Assembly: GCA_033439265.1 (NCBI GenBank)
Contig: JAVTVX010000024.1
Coordinates: forward strand, 62,001-126,000
Reading direction: 5' to 3'
DNA from: Dillenia suffruticosa
Lineage: Eukaryota > Streptophyta > Magnoliopsida > Dilleniales > Dilleniaceae
Length of the DNA: 64,000 nucleotides
Shown: positions 1-12,907 of the stretch, one piece after another
Numbering within the stretch: position 1 is the stretch's first letter
How the letters are laid out: every line of letters starts with the position of its first letter
Made by a program: the position numbers and the translations under genes
Notes under the pieces: generated by a model
What the model was told of the DNA's origin: nothing
Seen by the model: only the letters and a program-made list of their open reading frames with translations
Database searches by the model: none

Positions 1-932
1 GGTTCGATTGTGTGATCACCATCCGACCGTGCGATCCGTTCGAGGGACATCGCGACACGGTGGATTTTGGAGACCGCCCAATAGAGGTATTTATCCTGAA
101 AATTCCGATCTATTTAATTCACGCTTCCGCATGTGCGATTAAATCCAACAGTTTTGAACTGTTAAAACCTGGAAATAAGGAAGTTGCAGAGAAAGGAATT
201 CTTTTGTTGGGCCAGGTGCTTTTATGAACTGTAACGATCAGTTTTTTGGTCTGGCATTGCCAAAGATGAGAGAACATAATGTCGTGTGGCTCAAGCACCT
301 CTGGACAAACAGCAGGTAAAGTGGAAATTAAGCTCAGGAAAAACAAATGAACAAACAAAAAACAAAATGAAACAAAGAAAAAAAAACAAAAACAAAAAGG
401 TCCAAAATGGAGGACAATCTGTGATTGTTCTCAGCTTATTGTAATAAATTTGAAAACTCCGTAAAAACTTTGGAGTTTAGACCATGATATTAGCATATTT
501 TTTTGATGGGCCACGACCTTTTAGGGAACAAATTTGACTGGGGTTTACTCCTTGCCAGAGGATGATTTCCACGGTAGAAGTGCAAGCATAAGAGGAATTT
601 GGAGGGCTTTTATTCAATTCAACCCAGGAATTACATTTGACTGGGGTTTACTCCTTTGATTCATGTTGGAGCACCTATCGGTTGCCAAATAAATTAACAT
701 TTGGAATTTAGGAAAAAAAATGAATTATAAAAAAATTTGTTTAGCTGTGCAGGCTGCTGATGCAGCCTCTTGTTAATTTTGGCTCGTACAACTCTCATTA
801 GGCACACATCTATGGATTCCTGGTAGTATATATGCCCATATTACTTTTTGTTACCGTATATTTCTCCTGCTAGGTTCAAATGAATTAGATTTTGAAATCC
901 TTTTCCATTATGTTACTAGGTAAAATTTTCAG
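1..932. other. Left-edge spacer, no gene recognised
   Basis: No conserved protein was recognised on either strand. A 22-base direct repeat (core GACTGGGGTTTACTCC) lies at 532-553 and again at 635-656, so the start-to-start distance is 103 bases. The last part runs into a splice acceptor (AG at 931-932) that opens the pfkB-like exon, so it may be intron of the former gene. Confidence 0.5.
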
Positions 933-1818
933 GGGGAGTGGATGGTGAGTTTTTAAAGAGATTGGGACTAGAGAAGGGAACAAGGAAGGTTGTGAACCAT
1001 GAGAAGAGAGGTAGAGTTTTGCGGGCCATGGATGGTTGTAGCTACAAAGCTGCTGGTGGTGGTTCTCTCTCAAATGGTTTGGTGGCTCTAGCAAGGCTTG
1101 GTGGTCAGCCCATGGGGGACCCTGTCTTGAACGTAGCCATGGCTGGACGTGTTGGAAGTGACCCACTTGGAGAGTTCTACAGGTCAAGCTCCAACATGAC
1201 TCACACTTATAATAATAGAATGTAATTGCAAGCAGATAGAACATGAATGAAACTACTCTGTGAGATTGCTTTGGTTTAAATTTTGGTACTAAAGAAAAGT
1301 ATAAACAAAAGGTGACAAAAGAACGAAGGGTTCAATTTAAATAAAATTTTCATTTATTTAATATATGTTTAATAATTCTTTTATAAACTTAATATAATTT
1401 TGCTTTTATGTTTGGCCATCCAAGGCAAAAAATGGGAGCTCCCTCCCTGCAAATGAAAATTCTGCCTTTTGCTATATTATGGCCAGCTTTTGTCTGGCAA
1501 AGAATAGTTTGATTTGACTAACAAATGTGATATGATACACCCATTTTTGGAGGTATAAATGTTTTGAATTCTTGTGTCGTATATTCATAATATTTTCAGA
1601 ACATTATGAGGGATATTAATCATAAAAAGATGTGTTTACTGTCCATTCTCTTGTTTGTACAACTTGTTAATTGCATCTATAATCTGTGTTTTTCTAATAG
1701 GTCGAAACTGTGTCACACAAATGTTAATTTCTTATCTGCACCTATCAAGGATGGAACAACTGGGACAGTGATTGTCCTCACTACCCCAGATGCTCAGCGA
1801 ACAATGCCTGCTTATCAG
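933..1818 (+). pseudogene. NARA5-like pfkB carbohydrate kinase, fragment of two exons
   Basis: Two exons of a pfkB-family sugar kinase resemble the plastid protein NARA5 (Arabidopsis At4g27600, from memory), which is needed for normal accumulation of photosynthetic proteins. Exon a is 933-1182 (VDGEFLKRLGLEKGTRK, then GGSLSN and LNVAMAGRVGSDPLGEFY). Exon b is 1701-1818 (NVNFLSAPIKDGTTGTVIV, then TTPDAQRTMPAYQ). Both are open, flanked by AG and GT, and join in phase (AG + G gives Arg). The GGSLSN stretch is the usual sugar-binding segment of the family. The first exon with the transit peptide and all later exons, including the GAGD catalytic motif, are absent before an unrelated gene fragment begins near 2160. 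I therefore call it a truncated, probably captured or decayed copy. A few residues differ from remembered orthologues (for example AAGGG where AAAGG is usual). Confidence 0.8.
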
Positions 1819-2159
1819 GTACCATTAAGAATTTAAACTAGGATATTTCTTAATTTCCCCTTTTCAGGTGCTTTGACTTGATATACGGTTGAAAGCTTTT
1901 CACATAAGCTGTTAAATAAAAATTAATGAGAATTTATTTTCATTCATCATTTTTGCTGATTGCATCTCCATTCTGATCTTTGGCTAGCATTTCTGCAAAG
2001 ATGCATGTCTTTTAACTATGATGTTTCGTTTCTACCATTCTTGTTGGTCATGAGTGATTCCGGAGGCAGTGTCTTATTTAAGTGCATAACACAATTAAAT
2101 CAAAGAAAATATATCTTTTTAGAAATTTCTGTGTCAAAGTAGATGTTCCGTCTTGAAAA

Positions 2160-3525
2160 TTGTTGAGCAATTGGCGTGGAGATTCCCAGAATGATTGTTT
2201 GGTGAGGAGAAGATGTATTTACACATTTATTGTCTTTACATCCATTTCGTCGAAAGAGGCTACTAGAGGGATTGCTTATCAATGGCAGTATGTAGTGGAA
2301 AATCAATGTGAGTCCTATTTCTGCAACATTTTCTCTAAAGCATCAAGCTAATGATTAAAAATGTCAGTAAAGTAGGTTTTTTTGCCAAGGTGCAACATTG
2401 CTTACATATGTGAAAGATCATTACCTTGAATGCCCCACTAATTAACTAGGACTGGTTTGCACTAACTTGAATGCCTAAATTCTGGATTTACCTGTTAATC
2501 TTGTTTTGCAGTCGGATCAAATTGCATACGGTGATAAAGGAATGGTTGCTGGCAAATGTCCGAATCAATCAGAGTCTTCTTTTATGAACACCACAACTAT
2601 CTCACTTGTTCTTGAAAATTACTTTCCTGATAACCCAAATGCAACAGAAGCTTGTGCAGATAATTCTACTCCATTTATTAGCATGATGGATACCTGTTAT
2701 CAAGCTGCTGGGAAAAGGTCCCCAAACTTCATTGCTGTTGATTATTATTAGGTATTCAAAAGTATTTGACTTGTAATCTACATTCAAACGTGTATTTTTT
2801 CTCTACTCAATGAAGAAAGACAATAGGCTGTACACTTTTATATACCGAATATTGTCGTTTTCTTGTTGTAGAAGAGTGACGGAGGGGGAGCCTCCGAAGC
2901 AATGGATGAAGCAAACGGTCATCTGACCTGTGGCTATGATAAAATTTCCTGTTGCAAGGTCTGTTTTTCACAATCTCTTAATTATGTTTCTGCTTGCCTG
3001 GTAAACTTTTAAGTAGTTGAAAGCATTCTAATATGCTATAACATCACTTTTAGTTGTCCCATTAATTATGTTGGGCAGTTACTTATTTTAAGCAGAAAAA
3101 AGAGAAATCTGTTTTGTTTAAAAAATTTTAAATTTAACAATGGATATTATCAATTATCAAGATTTATTAGGCAAAGTTCATATAATGGTGTCTGGAAATT
3201 TAATTAGTTATATTAAAATATACACAAGATCATATGCCTAACAATATGAATTTAGAGTGGTTTGTTCTAATAATAATACCCAATTCACATATCTAAATTA
3301 CCTTTCTAGTATAGATCAATCATATTCAAGGATTTTTTATAGATCGATGATAAGGTAAGGCTTAAGTTTGACCCATTTTTGCTATGTTATCATGGATAGG
3401 CAAATGCAATATTTGGCACATGCAATGTCCGGGTGCTTTCTCCTCCACCACCGTCAGCAATTTGTCAGCCAAGTGCAAATCAACCAAGCATAACTATTGC
3501 TTATAGCATATCATTTACTCCGTAG
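2160..3525 (+). pseudogene. PI-PLC X-domain protein (At5g67130-like), 3' fragment, broken
   Basis: The C-terminal half of a plant PI-PLC X-domain protein, a secreted PLC-like phosphodiesterase family that is usually GPI-anchored. Four exon-like blocks are visible: to 2307 (VFTSISSKEATRGIAYQWQY), 2512-2751 (YGDKGMVAGKCPN, then LVLENYFPDNPNAT and SMMDTCYQAAGKR), 2872-2958 ([20 protein letters not shown]) and 3400-3525 (ANAIFGTCNV then LSPPPPSA). Defects: the second block ends in TAG (2749-2751), where relatives have CAG before the donor; its start adds codons and no longer joins in phase with the first block; and the first block is diverged upstream of VFTS. The N-terminal half with the catalytic His residues is missing. 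A TAG at 3523-3525 ends the last block before a hydrophobic GPI tail appears. The family assignment is firm and the copy is surely non-functional. Confidence 0.8.
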
Positions 3526-6489
3526 TGGATAGTAGGAACAACTTTGACTACTTTTATTATGATCATTGTTGTCCCTAATTATACATGGTTCTTCATTTTT
3601 GTATATCTATTTGAATTATACAAATTTATATGTACAGAAAATATACATGACACAACATATTATTCAATTTAGAGGCTTGACAAATTTCTTATCTCACTTT
3701 TATTTTTTGCGAGATTTGTTTGTTGTTGGTTTGTATGAGATCTGTCTTTTTCTATGGCATGAGGTAGGAATATTAGAATTACAAACAATTTTTATTTACA
3801 TAACTAATGATGAGTTTGACTAATTTAAAATTTTTATTTCAATTTATACTGGGAACAAATAATTTTGTTGTTTTTCTCTTTGATTTACTGATTATTGTTG
3901 TATTTTATAAATTAAAAATTCAACAAAATTTATTTTAATTAATCTTTTATAATTATTTCTAATAGACACGTAGAATCGAAACTCCACACCGCACACGTGC
4001 GGTGCATTTCACCTGGTTTGTCGTTATGCATGCTACCTTTAAATGCCGTACGTCATTGACGCAAATATAACTGTTAAGTATGTAAAGCTAAAGTTATATG
4101 TCAATTCTACAATTAATTTGCTCAAAAAGTATTTGGATTATAAAGTGTTTATTACATGTGTCAACAATCTCAATAAAAAAAAGGCCCCAAAAGATATTTT
4201 AATTGCATTTAGAATTACATGGCTTTCTAACAAATTTATTTTGAGAAAGGGATGACGATATGGATGATCACGGTTTCAATTTCTTGGATTGCCATAAAAA
4301 TTTTATCTATTTTTAAATATTTAATTTAAACTATAAGTCCATAACCTTTGATGTATAACAACTTCTCCGCACTAATATTTCCTTATTTTCGAAATATTTT
4401 CTATTTTCAAAACGTGTAAACACATAAATTAATTAATATTTATAAAAAAATTATTATATTTTTTATATTTACATATTTTTATATTTAATAAATTATTTAT
4501 TTATTTGATTATAATTTTTATTTTTTATATGATTTTTTATAATTAATAATTATATATTTAATTATTTTAGATTTTTATTATAAAATATGGCTATTCTATT
4601 ATTTTTATAAAATAATTAATATACATATAAAAAATTTTTAGATTTTTTTAAATTTATATATTTCTCCACATTTTTGTTTCCTTTATTATAACAAAGTCTC
4701 ATTTCTCATATTATTTCATATCTATTGTTGATGCCAAAAAATGACCTCAGTATATTGCCCTTCTGTCTCGAATAGTGGGCCGGTGAATGAGAATCTTCAT
4801 GGTGATTTTTGATTTGAAAACCTGCAAGAAAAAGCATAGAAAGAACCACCGACACTCAAATCAGAAAGAGTGATTTTGAAAAGAAAGACTGAGAGAGTTT
4901 ATACCCTATGTGATCTCTGTGTGCAGTGTGTATAGAGAGAGGCGTGTACCTAGTATGTTGCTTCTGTCTGATATATATATATCTAGCACATCTGGCAGTA
5001 CCATATACGTTTGGGATTGTAGAAACCCTCTTGCCTTATGGAGCGATCGTGCAAGATTTTTCGAAATTACAGAAACTATGTCGGTGAACTTTCTACAGAT
5101 CTGGGGATCTTTCGAAATTTGAAAGTTCCTATCATCGCCATAGAGACCCATGAAGATTTGAGTCACTAGAAAATTATTTGCTTATTGAAAGAGAGCGCAA
5201 TAAATTTGTATCAGGTCGGGAAAGGTTTAGACTTGTTAAAAATTCCTTTCTTATCAAATAATCACAAATAAGAATCGTTGTATAATGGGGCTCAGTTCAG
5301 TAAGGATTGAGATGTCAAAAAGCTGAGAGGTAATTTAGTTTCTTCTGGACTAAACTATAACCTAATAGGCCCAATAGAATTTGGGTTGTTACAATCGTGA
5401 GTTGTACGATTTTGGGCTACCAAACCCAGTATTATCATTTGCTTTCACTTCTAGGTCGGTTGGAAAGAGTGACATTAGGAATAGAGTAAATGCTATATTA
5501 AATAGGAAGTTTGAAAAGACATAACGCATTATGAGTAAAGGGAAAAGACATGATGAGAAACATCAAAGGTGTAATACGACTATTAAATGCATTGCACGTC
5601 CTTGATTTTCAAGGGATTGCGATATATAGTTTTCATTTTTCAACTATATATATATCACTAGCTACGGTGAAATTGAGCAAGGTCGTTCATGGAGAGTGAG
5701 TTAGAGAAAAGAACTGTGGGTGCAAAATCTCATCATAATAGTAAGAAAGTCATAGCTTACTGTTACAATGGTCTTGTATCGGAGTGTTCTAACTGGGCTT
5801 TTGCAACTTATCATTACTATTACGCTCTTTTGTTACTAGGGCTTAAGTCCTTTCCAACTTCTGTTTTGTATTTAGTTGTTTTTCAAGTTTTAGGATCATA
5901 TTGGGTACTAAACAAGAGTTGTAAGATTCGTGGAGTTCATCTATGAATTCATCTGAAGAGGCAGTGGGCATTAGACCAATAGAAAGGTGTTTGGAACGGA
6001 AGGGCTAATTTGGTTGAGGAGAGGAAGGTGTCTACTGGCGTACTCTTTTGATTAATACTTTTTTGGTTTTGTAGTCATTCTTGGGTGTAGTAAGCTGATC
6101 TAGGAATATGTAAACACATGCTTTCTACTATATTCAAACTTGTATTCAGATACTATATTGAAATAAAAAATTCTTTACTTACTTGTCAATTCCTTTGCTA
6201 CCAAAAGATAAGATTCCAGTCTACTAGTAATTTAAGAGAGCCATATTCGAGAGGCATAATTGAGAAAATGATCCAAACGATTAGAGGCGTAACCGAGAGA
6301 ACAATTCTAATGATGAGGTTTGAATAGGCCTGTGAAGGCCTTAGAGTTAGAGCAGCAACCTTGCTTGCTCACTTGATAACTGTTGTGAGATTTAAAAAAT
6401 TTTGCTTGATTGTAGTTCTAATAGAACATTGAACCATATAACTAAGATGATACCATATAAGGTGTGAAGCCGAGAGTCTATTCGGGATA
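3526..6489. other. Spacer, no gene seen
   Basis: Spacer of about 3 kb. 4430-4640 is almost pure A/T. Short open frames near 3566, 4043, 4910, 5689 and 6118 have no recognisable domain, no consistent splice signals and low-complexity composition. I see no gene or transposon end that I can defend. Confidence 0.5.
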
Positions 6490-7005
6490 TACCTACTCAA
6501 GAGTTCGATCTCGTATAGAGGTTAAAGATTGGTGCAGAACCAATGTCAGGCATTAAATCTGAAAGAATGTTGGGAGCGAACTACTTTGAAGTTCAATCCC
6601 ATATGTCGACTAAGGATAGGCACAGAACCTATGTAAGGTGTTAAAGCTGAGAGATTGTTGGGAGCCACCCCCCATATGTTGGATAAGGATGGGTGTGGAA
6701 CCCATGTTAGGCGTTAGAATCAGGAGATTATTGGGAGCCACCCACTTGAGAGTTCAATCCGTATTAGTCTAAGGATGGGTGCAGAACCTATGTAAGGCAT
6801 TAAAGTCGAGAGATTGTTAGGAGCCACCCGCTCGGAAGTTCAATCCTATATAAAGGCTAGAGATGGTGTTGGAATCTATGTAGGGTGTAGGGCCGAGAGA
6901 TTGTTGAAAACCACTCACTTGGGAGTTCAATCCCTTATGTTGGCTAAGTATAGGTGTGAAACCCATGCAAAGCATTAGAGTTGAGAGATTGTTGGGAGCC
7001 GGAAG
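6490..7005. repeat. Tandem array, about six copies of an ~87 bp unit
   Basis: Degenerate head-to-tail copies share the block GAGAGATTGTTGGGAGCCA, then GGAGTTCAATCC, then GGATGGGTGCAGAACC and a version of ATGTAAGGCATTA. Copies are 70-90 bases long and clearly diverged from each other. Arrays of this size are common in the non-coding part between pol and the 3' LTR of some plant Ty3/gypsy lineages, but no LTR or coding part was identified next to this one. Confidence 0.75.
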
Positions 7006-8190
7006 GTTGTGCAGATGCCAAGCTTAATAATAATAAAGTCGGAACCCAATTTGTCAATATCCTATAAAAAGACAATGTTATTGCTAATAATTCATAACAT
7101 ATATTAAGACTGGGGGAATAATAAAATTTATTGATAATAGACATGCAATTTGTCCGAGTTCTATGCTCTGGATATAGCAGAGCCGTTTAAGTGAGAAAGC
7201 AGGTAGGTTCCTAGTTAGCCTGTCAAGCGTATTTGGTACGGGCCTTCCTAATTTGGTGCAAGCTTCTCTCCTAGTTGTGGCTGCTCGGTATCCTCTTCCT
7301 TACAGTGGAACAGTTCACTGGGCTTAAACGCTCTGGATCTCGTACTTTTATTATTAATATTGGGCAATTTGTTGTTGGTAGGCGGCTATCCGGGCTAATG
7401 CAATGTCTTGAAGCTCCAACCATAGATCCAGTTTCTCATATAATGCAGATTGGTTGGTCTCATACTGATACTACTCTACACGGAGGTAGTGGATACCTAT
7501 CTCTACAAGCAGTACTGCTTCGCAATCATAAGTTAGGCTAAACAGTGTTTCTCTTGTAGCCGTCTCGGGGTGGTTCGGTAAGTCCAGAAAATTCCATAAA
7601 GTTCGTCTACCCATTGGCCCTTTGCTTTGTCCAAAAAAATTTCCACCTAGGATCGTCCATATTAAAACCAACAGCAAGATATTTCCCTTTTTAAATTAAC
7701 TCATGAATCTTGTTATTTTTAAGTTACTAATTATTTTAATTACTCTAAAAACTATTTTGAATAGTGATTTTTCTCAATTTTGATTTGAATTTCAAAATTT
7801 TTGTGACTCTGTGATCCATTGGAAAATTATTTTTTTCTTTTTTGTTTTTTTTTCTTATTTTTGAATTTTTGGAATATGACACACTTTAAAATCCCATGAT
7901 TGACACAGGTTGAGGGTTAACCTACTATTGATCCGTAGGTTCTATGGGTCAAATGCATAAACAATACAATTTATAAATTGACCCATAGAATGTGAGGGTC
8001 ATGGGTCAATCCGGTCCGACTAGTGAGTCGGTTTGAGTTTAATAACTATGCTTCAAAGATGGTGTAATTTCGTTTTCCTCAAAAATAAATATTCACCTAT
8101 CTCTAAATCTCTAATCTCATAGTTTAATTTTAAATGAGTAGAGTTAAATTAAAAACTAAGGTTATACCATCATGAGAGGAGGTGAACTGG
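7006..8190. other. Spacer with a short perfect inverted repeat
   Basis: No gene recognised. A 13-base perfect inverted repeat, TTCTATGGGTCAA at 7940-7952 and its complement at 7978-7990, encloses a 25-base AT-rich loop. It could be part of a small foldback element, but no outer target duplication was found. Frames at 7275-7541 (+) and 7471-7677 (-) show no known domain. Confidence 0.4.
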
Positions 8191-8957
8191 TGATGTGAAC
8201 CCGTTGGGTATAAAAACCCTAGAACCCACGAACAAGTTAATTTAGTCCAAAATCGTTCCAACGAATTATTTGAATCGGTGGAATTAAAGACCTCAACCCT
8301 TGCCCTAAAAGAGGAAGAACCTAAGGTATATGACCTTAAACCCGTTTCTCACTAGATCAAGAACTTTGGTATAAAGATGGAATGAATGACGCCACAATCT
8401 AGATGATTCAAAACCTAGATTGATAAGTCAAATAACTAAACAAAACTCATATCTTGAATAAGTTCAAAGTTCTCAAAAGAACAAGACTTGTGTGAAAAAT
8501 CCTCACAATTTTATTAATTCTTTCAAAAGTGTTGTTTTACACAATGTATAATGGCCTATTTATAACTTAAAGGTAAAAACATAATTGGCAATTAAAAATT
8601 TAGTAACTCTCCAAACAATAAAAAATTAGGAAACTAAACATAAGTTACAAATAAAAATTAGGAAACTAAATAAATCAAACTATTTTAACCAAGTTTTGCT
8701 GCTATTTTTCTTTATTTTCGTCCTCCCTTGGTCTTGGATAGTTTTGGGCCTTTTATTTTTCCAACTGGGCTTATATAAGCATAATTAAGGCACCTTTGGG
8801 TTCTATATTTATTTGGGCTCCAATTTCTTGTTGTAAAACTCCCTGAATTAAGTTATTCAGTACTTTTTTGAATCTTTTAACTCGGGCCTTTGTCACCGGC
8901 CCAACTGGGACTTGACTTGGGTCTCGTGAATTCCTTACAATCTTGATGATCTCATCA
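8191..8957 (-). repeat. 3' LTR of fossil 1
   Basis: 767 bases, starting TGATGTGAACC and ending ATCTCATCA on the + strand (TG...CA). The preceding element sequence on the - strand is a purine tract at 8958-8975, as expected for plus-strand priming. The end of the last pol frame (8771-9016) reads into this LTR. Confidence 0.95.
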
Positions 8958-9012
8958 TTCCCCTCCTCTTGAGAAGGATTTGTCCTCAAATCGTCACCTA
9001 CATCAAAATGAC

Positions 9013-10011
9013 TCAATCAGTAATATTGAAAGTAATACTAACATGATACTCACCTGGTAAATCAAGTTTGTAAGCATTGTCGTTGATCCGTTCTAACACT
9101 TGAAAATGACCATCTCCTCGGGGCAACAACTTGGAACGTCTCTGTGCCAGAAATCTTTCCTTCCGCATGTGTAACCAAACCCAATCACCGGGTTCAAAAA
9201 TCAACTTGTGACGTCCCTTGTTAGCTTGTTTGATATATTGTTCGGTCCTCCTCTCTATATTGAACCGTACTTTCTCGTGAAGTTGTTTCACAAATTCTGC
9301 TTTTCTCTTACCATCTAAATTCACTTGCTCAGAAATAGGTAAAGGTAAGAAATCCAAAGGAGTTAAAGGATTAAAACTATAAACAATTTCAAATGGTGAG
9401 AATTTAGTAGTAGAGTGAACAACACGATTATATGCAAACTCAACATGTGGGAAACATTCTTCCCAAATTTTAATATTTTTACCGATGACAGCCCTCAACA
9501 AAGTGGATAAAGTTCTGTTGACTACTTCTGTTTGACCATCAGTTTGAGGATGACAAGTTGTTGAAAATAAAAGTTTCGTTCCTAACTTTCCCCATAATGT
9601 CTTCCAAAAGTAACTCAGAAATTTAGTATCCCGATCTGAAACGATTGTTCTAGGCATCCCATGTAATCTTACAATTTCCTTAAAGAATAATTCCGCAATA
9701 TGAGAAGTATTGTCAGATTTATGACAATGAATAAAATGAGCCATCTTAGAAAATCGATCTACAACTACAAAGATCGAATCTCGTCCATATTTATTCTTAG
9801 GTAAGCTCAATACAAAATCCATTGAAATGTCAATCCAAGGTGAACTAGGAATAGGTAGGGGTGTGTAAAGACCATTAGGTTGAACCTTAGATTTAGCTTG
9901 CCTACAGGTAATACATCTACCACAAAATCTCTCAATGTCTCGTTTCATGTGTGGCCAATAAAAGTGCTCTTGTAAAATTGCCAAGGTTTTAGCAACTCCA
10001 AAATGTCCCAT
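9013..10011 (-). pseudogene. Integrase part of fossil 1
   Basis: Zinc-binding HHCC segment ([11 protein letters not shown]), the catalytic core with [12 protein letters not shown], and a C-terminal part with [11 protein letters not shown]. The integrase would insert the cDNA into the host genome. This is the best preserved part of pol and is followed by a tail (FDVGDDLRTNPSQEEGND) that enters the 3' LTR. Confidence 0.9.
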
Positions 10012-10032
10012 TAACCCTCCGCTATGAGATTC

Positions 10033-11242
10033 TCAAACTAACAACTCTCTCAATGAACAATTTGGCATGCACAACTTATTTTCCCTAAACAAAAAGTTCT
10101 CATGCCTATAGAATTTGCCCTCAGCAGACTTTTCACATGCACTACAAATTTCTCCAAAATCATGGTCATCATGATAAAGTTCTTTAATATGCTCAAAACC
10201 AAGAAATTTAGCATCAAGAGTAGAGATTAAGGTATACTTGCGTGAAAGTGCATCCGCAACTACATTCTCCTTACCTTGTTTATATCGAATGACATAAGGG
10301 AAAATTTCGATGAATTCCATCCATCGAGCATGTCTGTTATTCAACTTATGTTGACTTTTCAAATGTTTCAAGAATTCATGATCCGTACGAATCACAAATT
10401 CTTTCGGCCACAAATAGTGTTGTCATGTCTCCAAAGCTCGAACCAAGGCGTACAATTCTTTGTCATATGTAGGATAGTTAAGTGCAGCCCCGCTTAACTT
10501 CTCGCTAAAGTATGCAAGTGGTCTTTCATCCTGCATAAGAACAGTGCCTATACCTATATTGGAGGGGGTTGGTCATTCTTGGATGGTTGTGATCTTCTCT
10601 TCATCCACCTCGATGCCTATTGCACGTTATGTTGTTAATGGCTCGGCAGTCAACATACATCCTCCATGTTCCATCTTTCTTAGGTACCAAAATCACTGGA
10701 ACTGCACATGGACTCATACTTTCTCTCACATGCCCCTTTTCCATCAACTCTTCAACTTGTCTTTGAAGCTCCTTCGCCTCTTCTGGATTGCTTCTATATG
10801 CTGGGCGATTTGGAATTGATGCACCGGGTATGAAATCAATTTGATATTCAATCCCTCGGATAGGTGGCAAATCTTGGGGTAGCTCTTCAGGAAACACATC
10901 TTCGAATTCCTGCAAAAGAGACACAATAACACTCGGCAAAGAAGGGTTAAGTTGGTCAGTGTTTAAAAGGAATTCCTTGTACATAAATACAATCATTGGC
11001 CGTCTTGAGAGTATCGCTCGCTTAACCTCACTTGTTTTGGCATAGAAATTCTTTTGTTTTCTCTCAGATTTTACCTCTTCGGCCGAACTTTCGTCTCTTT
11101 TCTCTTTCTCATCAAATTCGGCCTTTCTCTCTTCTTTTCTCTCTTTTTTTTCTTCTCTCAACCCATTTTGATCTTTTTGTTTCTGTTGCTCACTCAATTT
11201 TTGCAACCTCACTCGGTCTTCATAGACTTGCTTTGGTGTCAT
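10033..11242 (-). pseudogene. Reverse transcriptase and RNase H parts of fossil 1
   Basis: The spacer before RT (many Lys/Glu), the RT N-terminus with a GTWRMYVDCRAIN block, and the RNase H end with [20 protein letters not shown] and [12 protein letters not shown] are recognisable. The region is broken and shorter than in intact relatives. Confidence 0.85.
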
Positions 11243-11422
11243 TGGAATTAAAGTGATTTTTCATTGGTTGAACATGAATGAATATTTGTTGGTGAAGCCG
11301 TCATGTTGCACATGTCGATCAAATTGCCAAGGCCTTCCTAACAAAATATGCCCAGCCTGCATTGGCACCACATCACATAACACCTCATCTTCATATTTCC
11401 CAATCCGGAATGGTACAACAAC

Positions 11423-12907
11423 TTATTTTGTAACCCTCACTTCTCCACTATCATTCAACCATTGTAGCTTGTATGGTTGAGAATGTTTAGTGGTTGACAA
11501 ATTGAGATTTTTCACTAAAGTCTTACTCGCAACATTAGTAAAACTACCACCGTCAATGATCAAAATGCATACCTTGTCTTTCACATGGTAACGAGTGTGA
11601 AAGATATTCTCCCGTTGTACTTCTTCTTCATCTCCTCTGGCTTGTAAGCTTAAGGCTCGACATGTTACTAGTGTTAACATCTCACCATGTTCAGTCCCAT
11701 ACTCCTCAGCTCCGATGGGGACGTCTTCCAATGGAGGTGAACAATCAATGTCACCTTCATCTTCAGACTCGATTGCACCATTTTCCCGAATCACCATAAC
11801 TCGCTTGTTTGAACATTGGCTAGCTATATGTCCTCTTCCCTGACACCTGAAGCATTTAATCTCACTAGATCGAGTTAAAGTAGGGCTTGACTTACTTTGA
11901 GAAGTCGTGGTGGAGATAGCTGGTTTATGTTCAGGCTTAACTCTGGAGATGGCTGAATTTTCTTCTTTCTTCGGGTAGCTCATTCTCCAAGATGTTGCAT
12001 TCGAAATCTGTGGTATTGGTTTTGGTCGTGTGTTACCTCTTTTGAATTGTCTTTCAACCTTGGTTGCCATATGTACCAAATCCTCAAACTCCACATAATG
12101 ATGAAGCTCGATCGTGTTGGCAATCTCTCGATTTAAACCATTCAAAAATCTAGCCATCGTCGCCTCTCTATCTTCTTCCACATTAGCTCGAATCATAGTC
12201 ATCTCCATCTCTTTGTAATACTCATCTACGCTTCGATTACCTTGGTGGAGACTTTGCAACTTGAGATATAAATCCCTATAGTAATGACTCGGTACAAATC
12301 GTCGTCTCATCACCCTCTTCATCTCACCCCAAGTTTCAATGGGTCGATTCCCATTCCGTCGTCTATTGATACACAACTGATCCCACCATACAATTGCATA
12401 ATCAGTAAACTCAATAACAGCAAGTTTAACCTTCTTTAATTTAGAATAGCTATGACAATCAAAAACTAACTCAATCTTCTTTTCCCACTCAAGATATGTT
12501 TCGAGATCGTTTTTACCTTGAAACGATGGAATTTTCATCTTGATACTACCTAAATTGTTATCGACCCGATTATTAACTTCTCTATTTCGACCAAGTCTCC
12601 TATGACTACTCACTAACAACCTATCAAACTCCTCTTCTAACCCATCTCCTTCAAACTCATCTACAACTTTAGTTTCTCTTTGATGAAACCTATTCCTCCT
12701 GGAGGGGGTTGGCACTATTGATGGTTGTCCCCTTTGCGACCCTTCTTCTACTTTATCCAACCTTTCATGTATAAGATCTAACTCCCTCTTCATCATCCGT
12801 CTCATCTCCCCCATAAATGCTTGTAGTTGTAGATTCGACCCAACCTGTGGTTGAACCTCCTTACTTATGTTATCTTTTTGATTTTGAGTCATGATTGAAA
12901 TCTGCAA
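11423..12907 (-). pseudogene. gag and protease start of fossil 1
   Basis: An open frame of 494 codons. It carries a retrotransposon gag domain (VDEYYKEMEMTMIRANVEED region), a CCHC zinc knuckle (CFRCQGRGHIASQC, residues about 355-370) and, near the end, the aspartic protease active-site block, here IIDGGSFTNVAS. Gag would form the virus-like particle. It starts MQISIMTQNQKDN about 730 bases inside the 5' LTR and PBS. Confidence 0.9.

Noticed and set aside
6490-7005. CRISPR-like array
   Set aside because: Units are contiguous and diverged, with no unique spacers, and the genome is a plant's.
7275-7541. 88-codon + strand frame that looks protein-like
   Set aside because: I considered an organelle-derived insert, but no known chloroplast or mitochondrial protein was recognised in any frame.
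11032-11256. Hydrophobic + strand frames opposite fossil 1
   Set aside because: They are shadows of the Lys/Glu-rich spacer of pol on the other strand.
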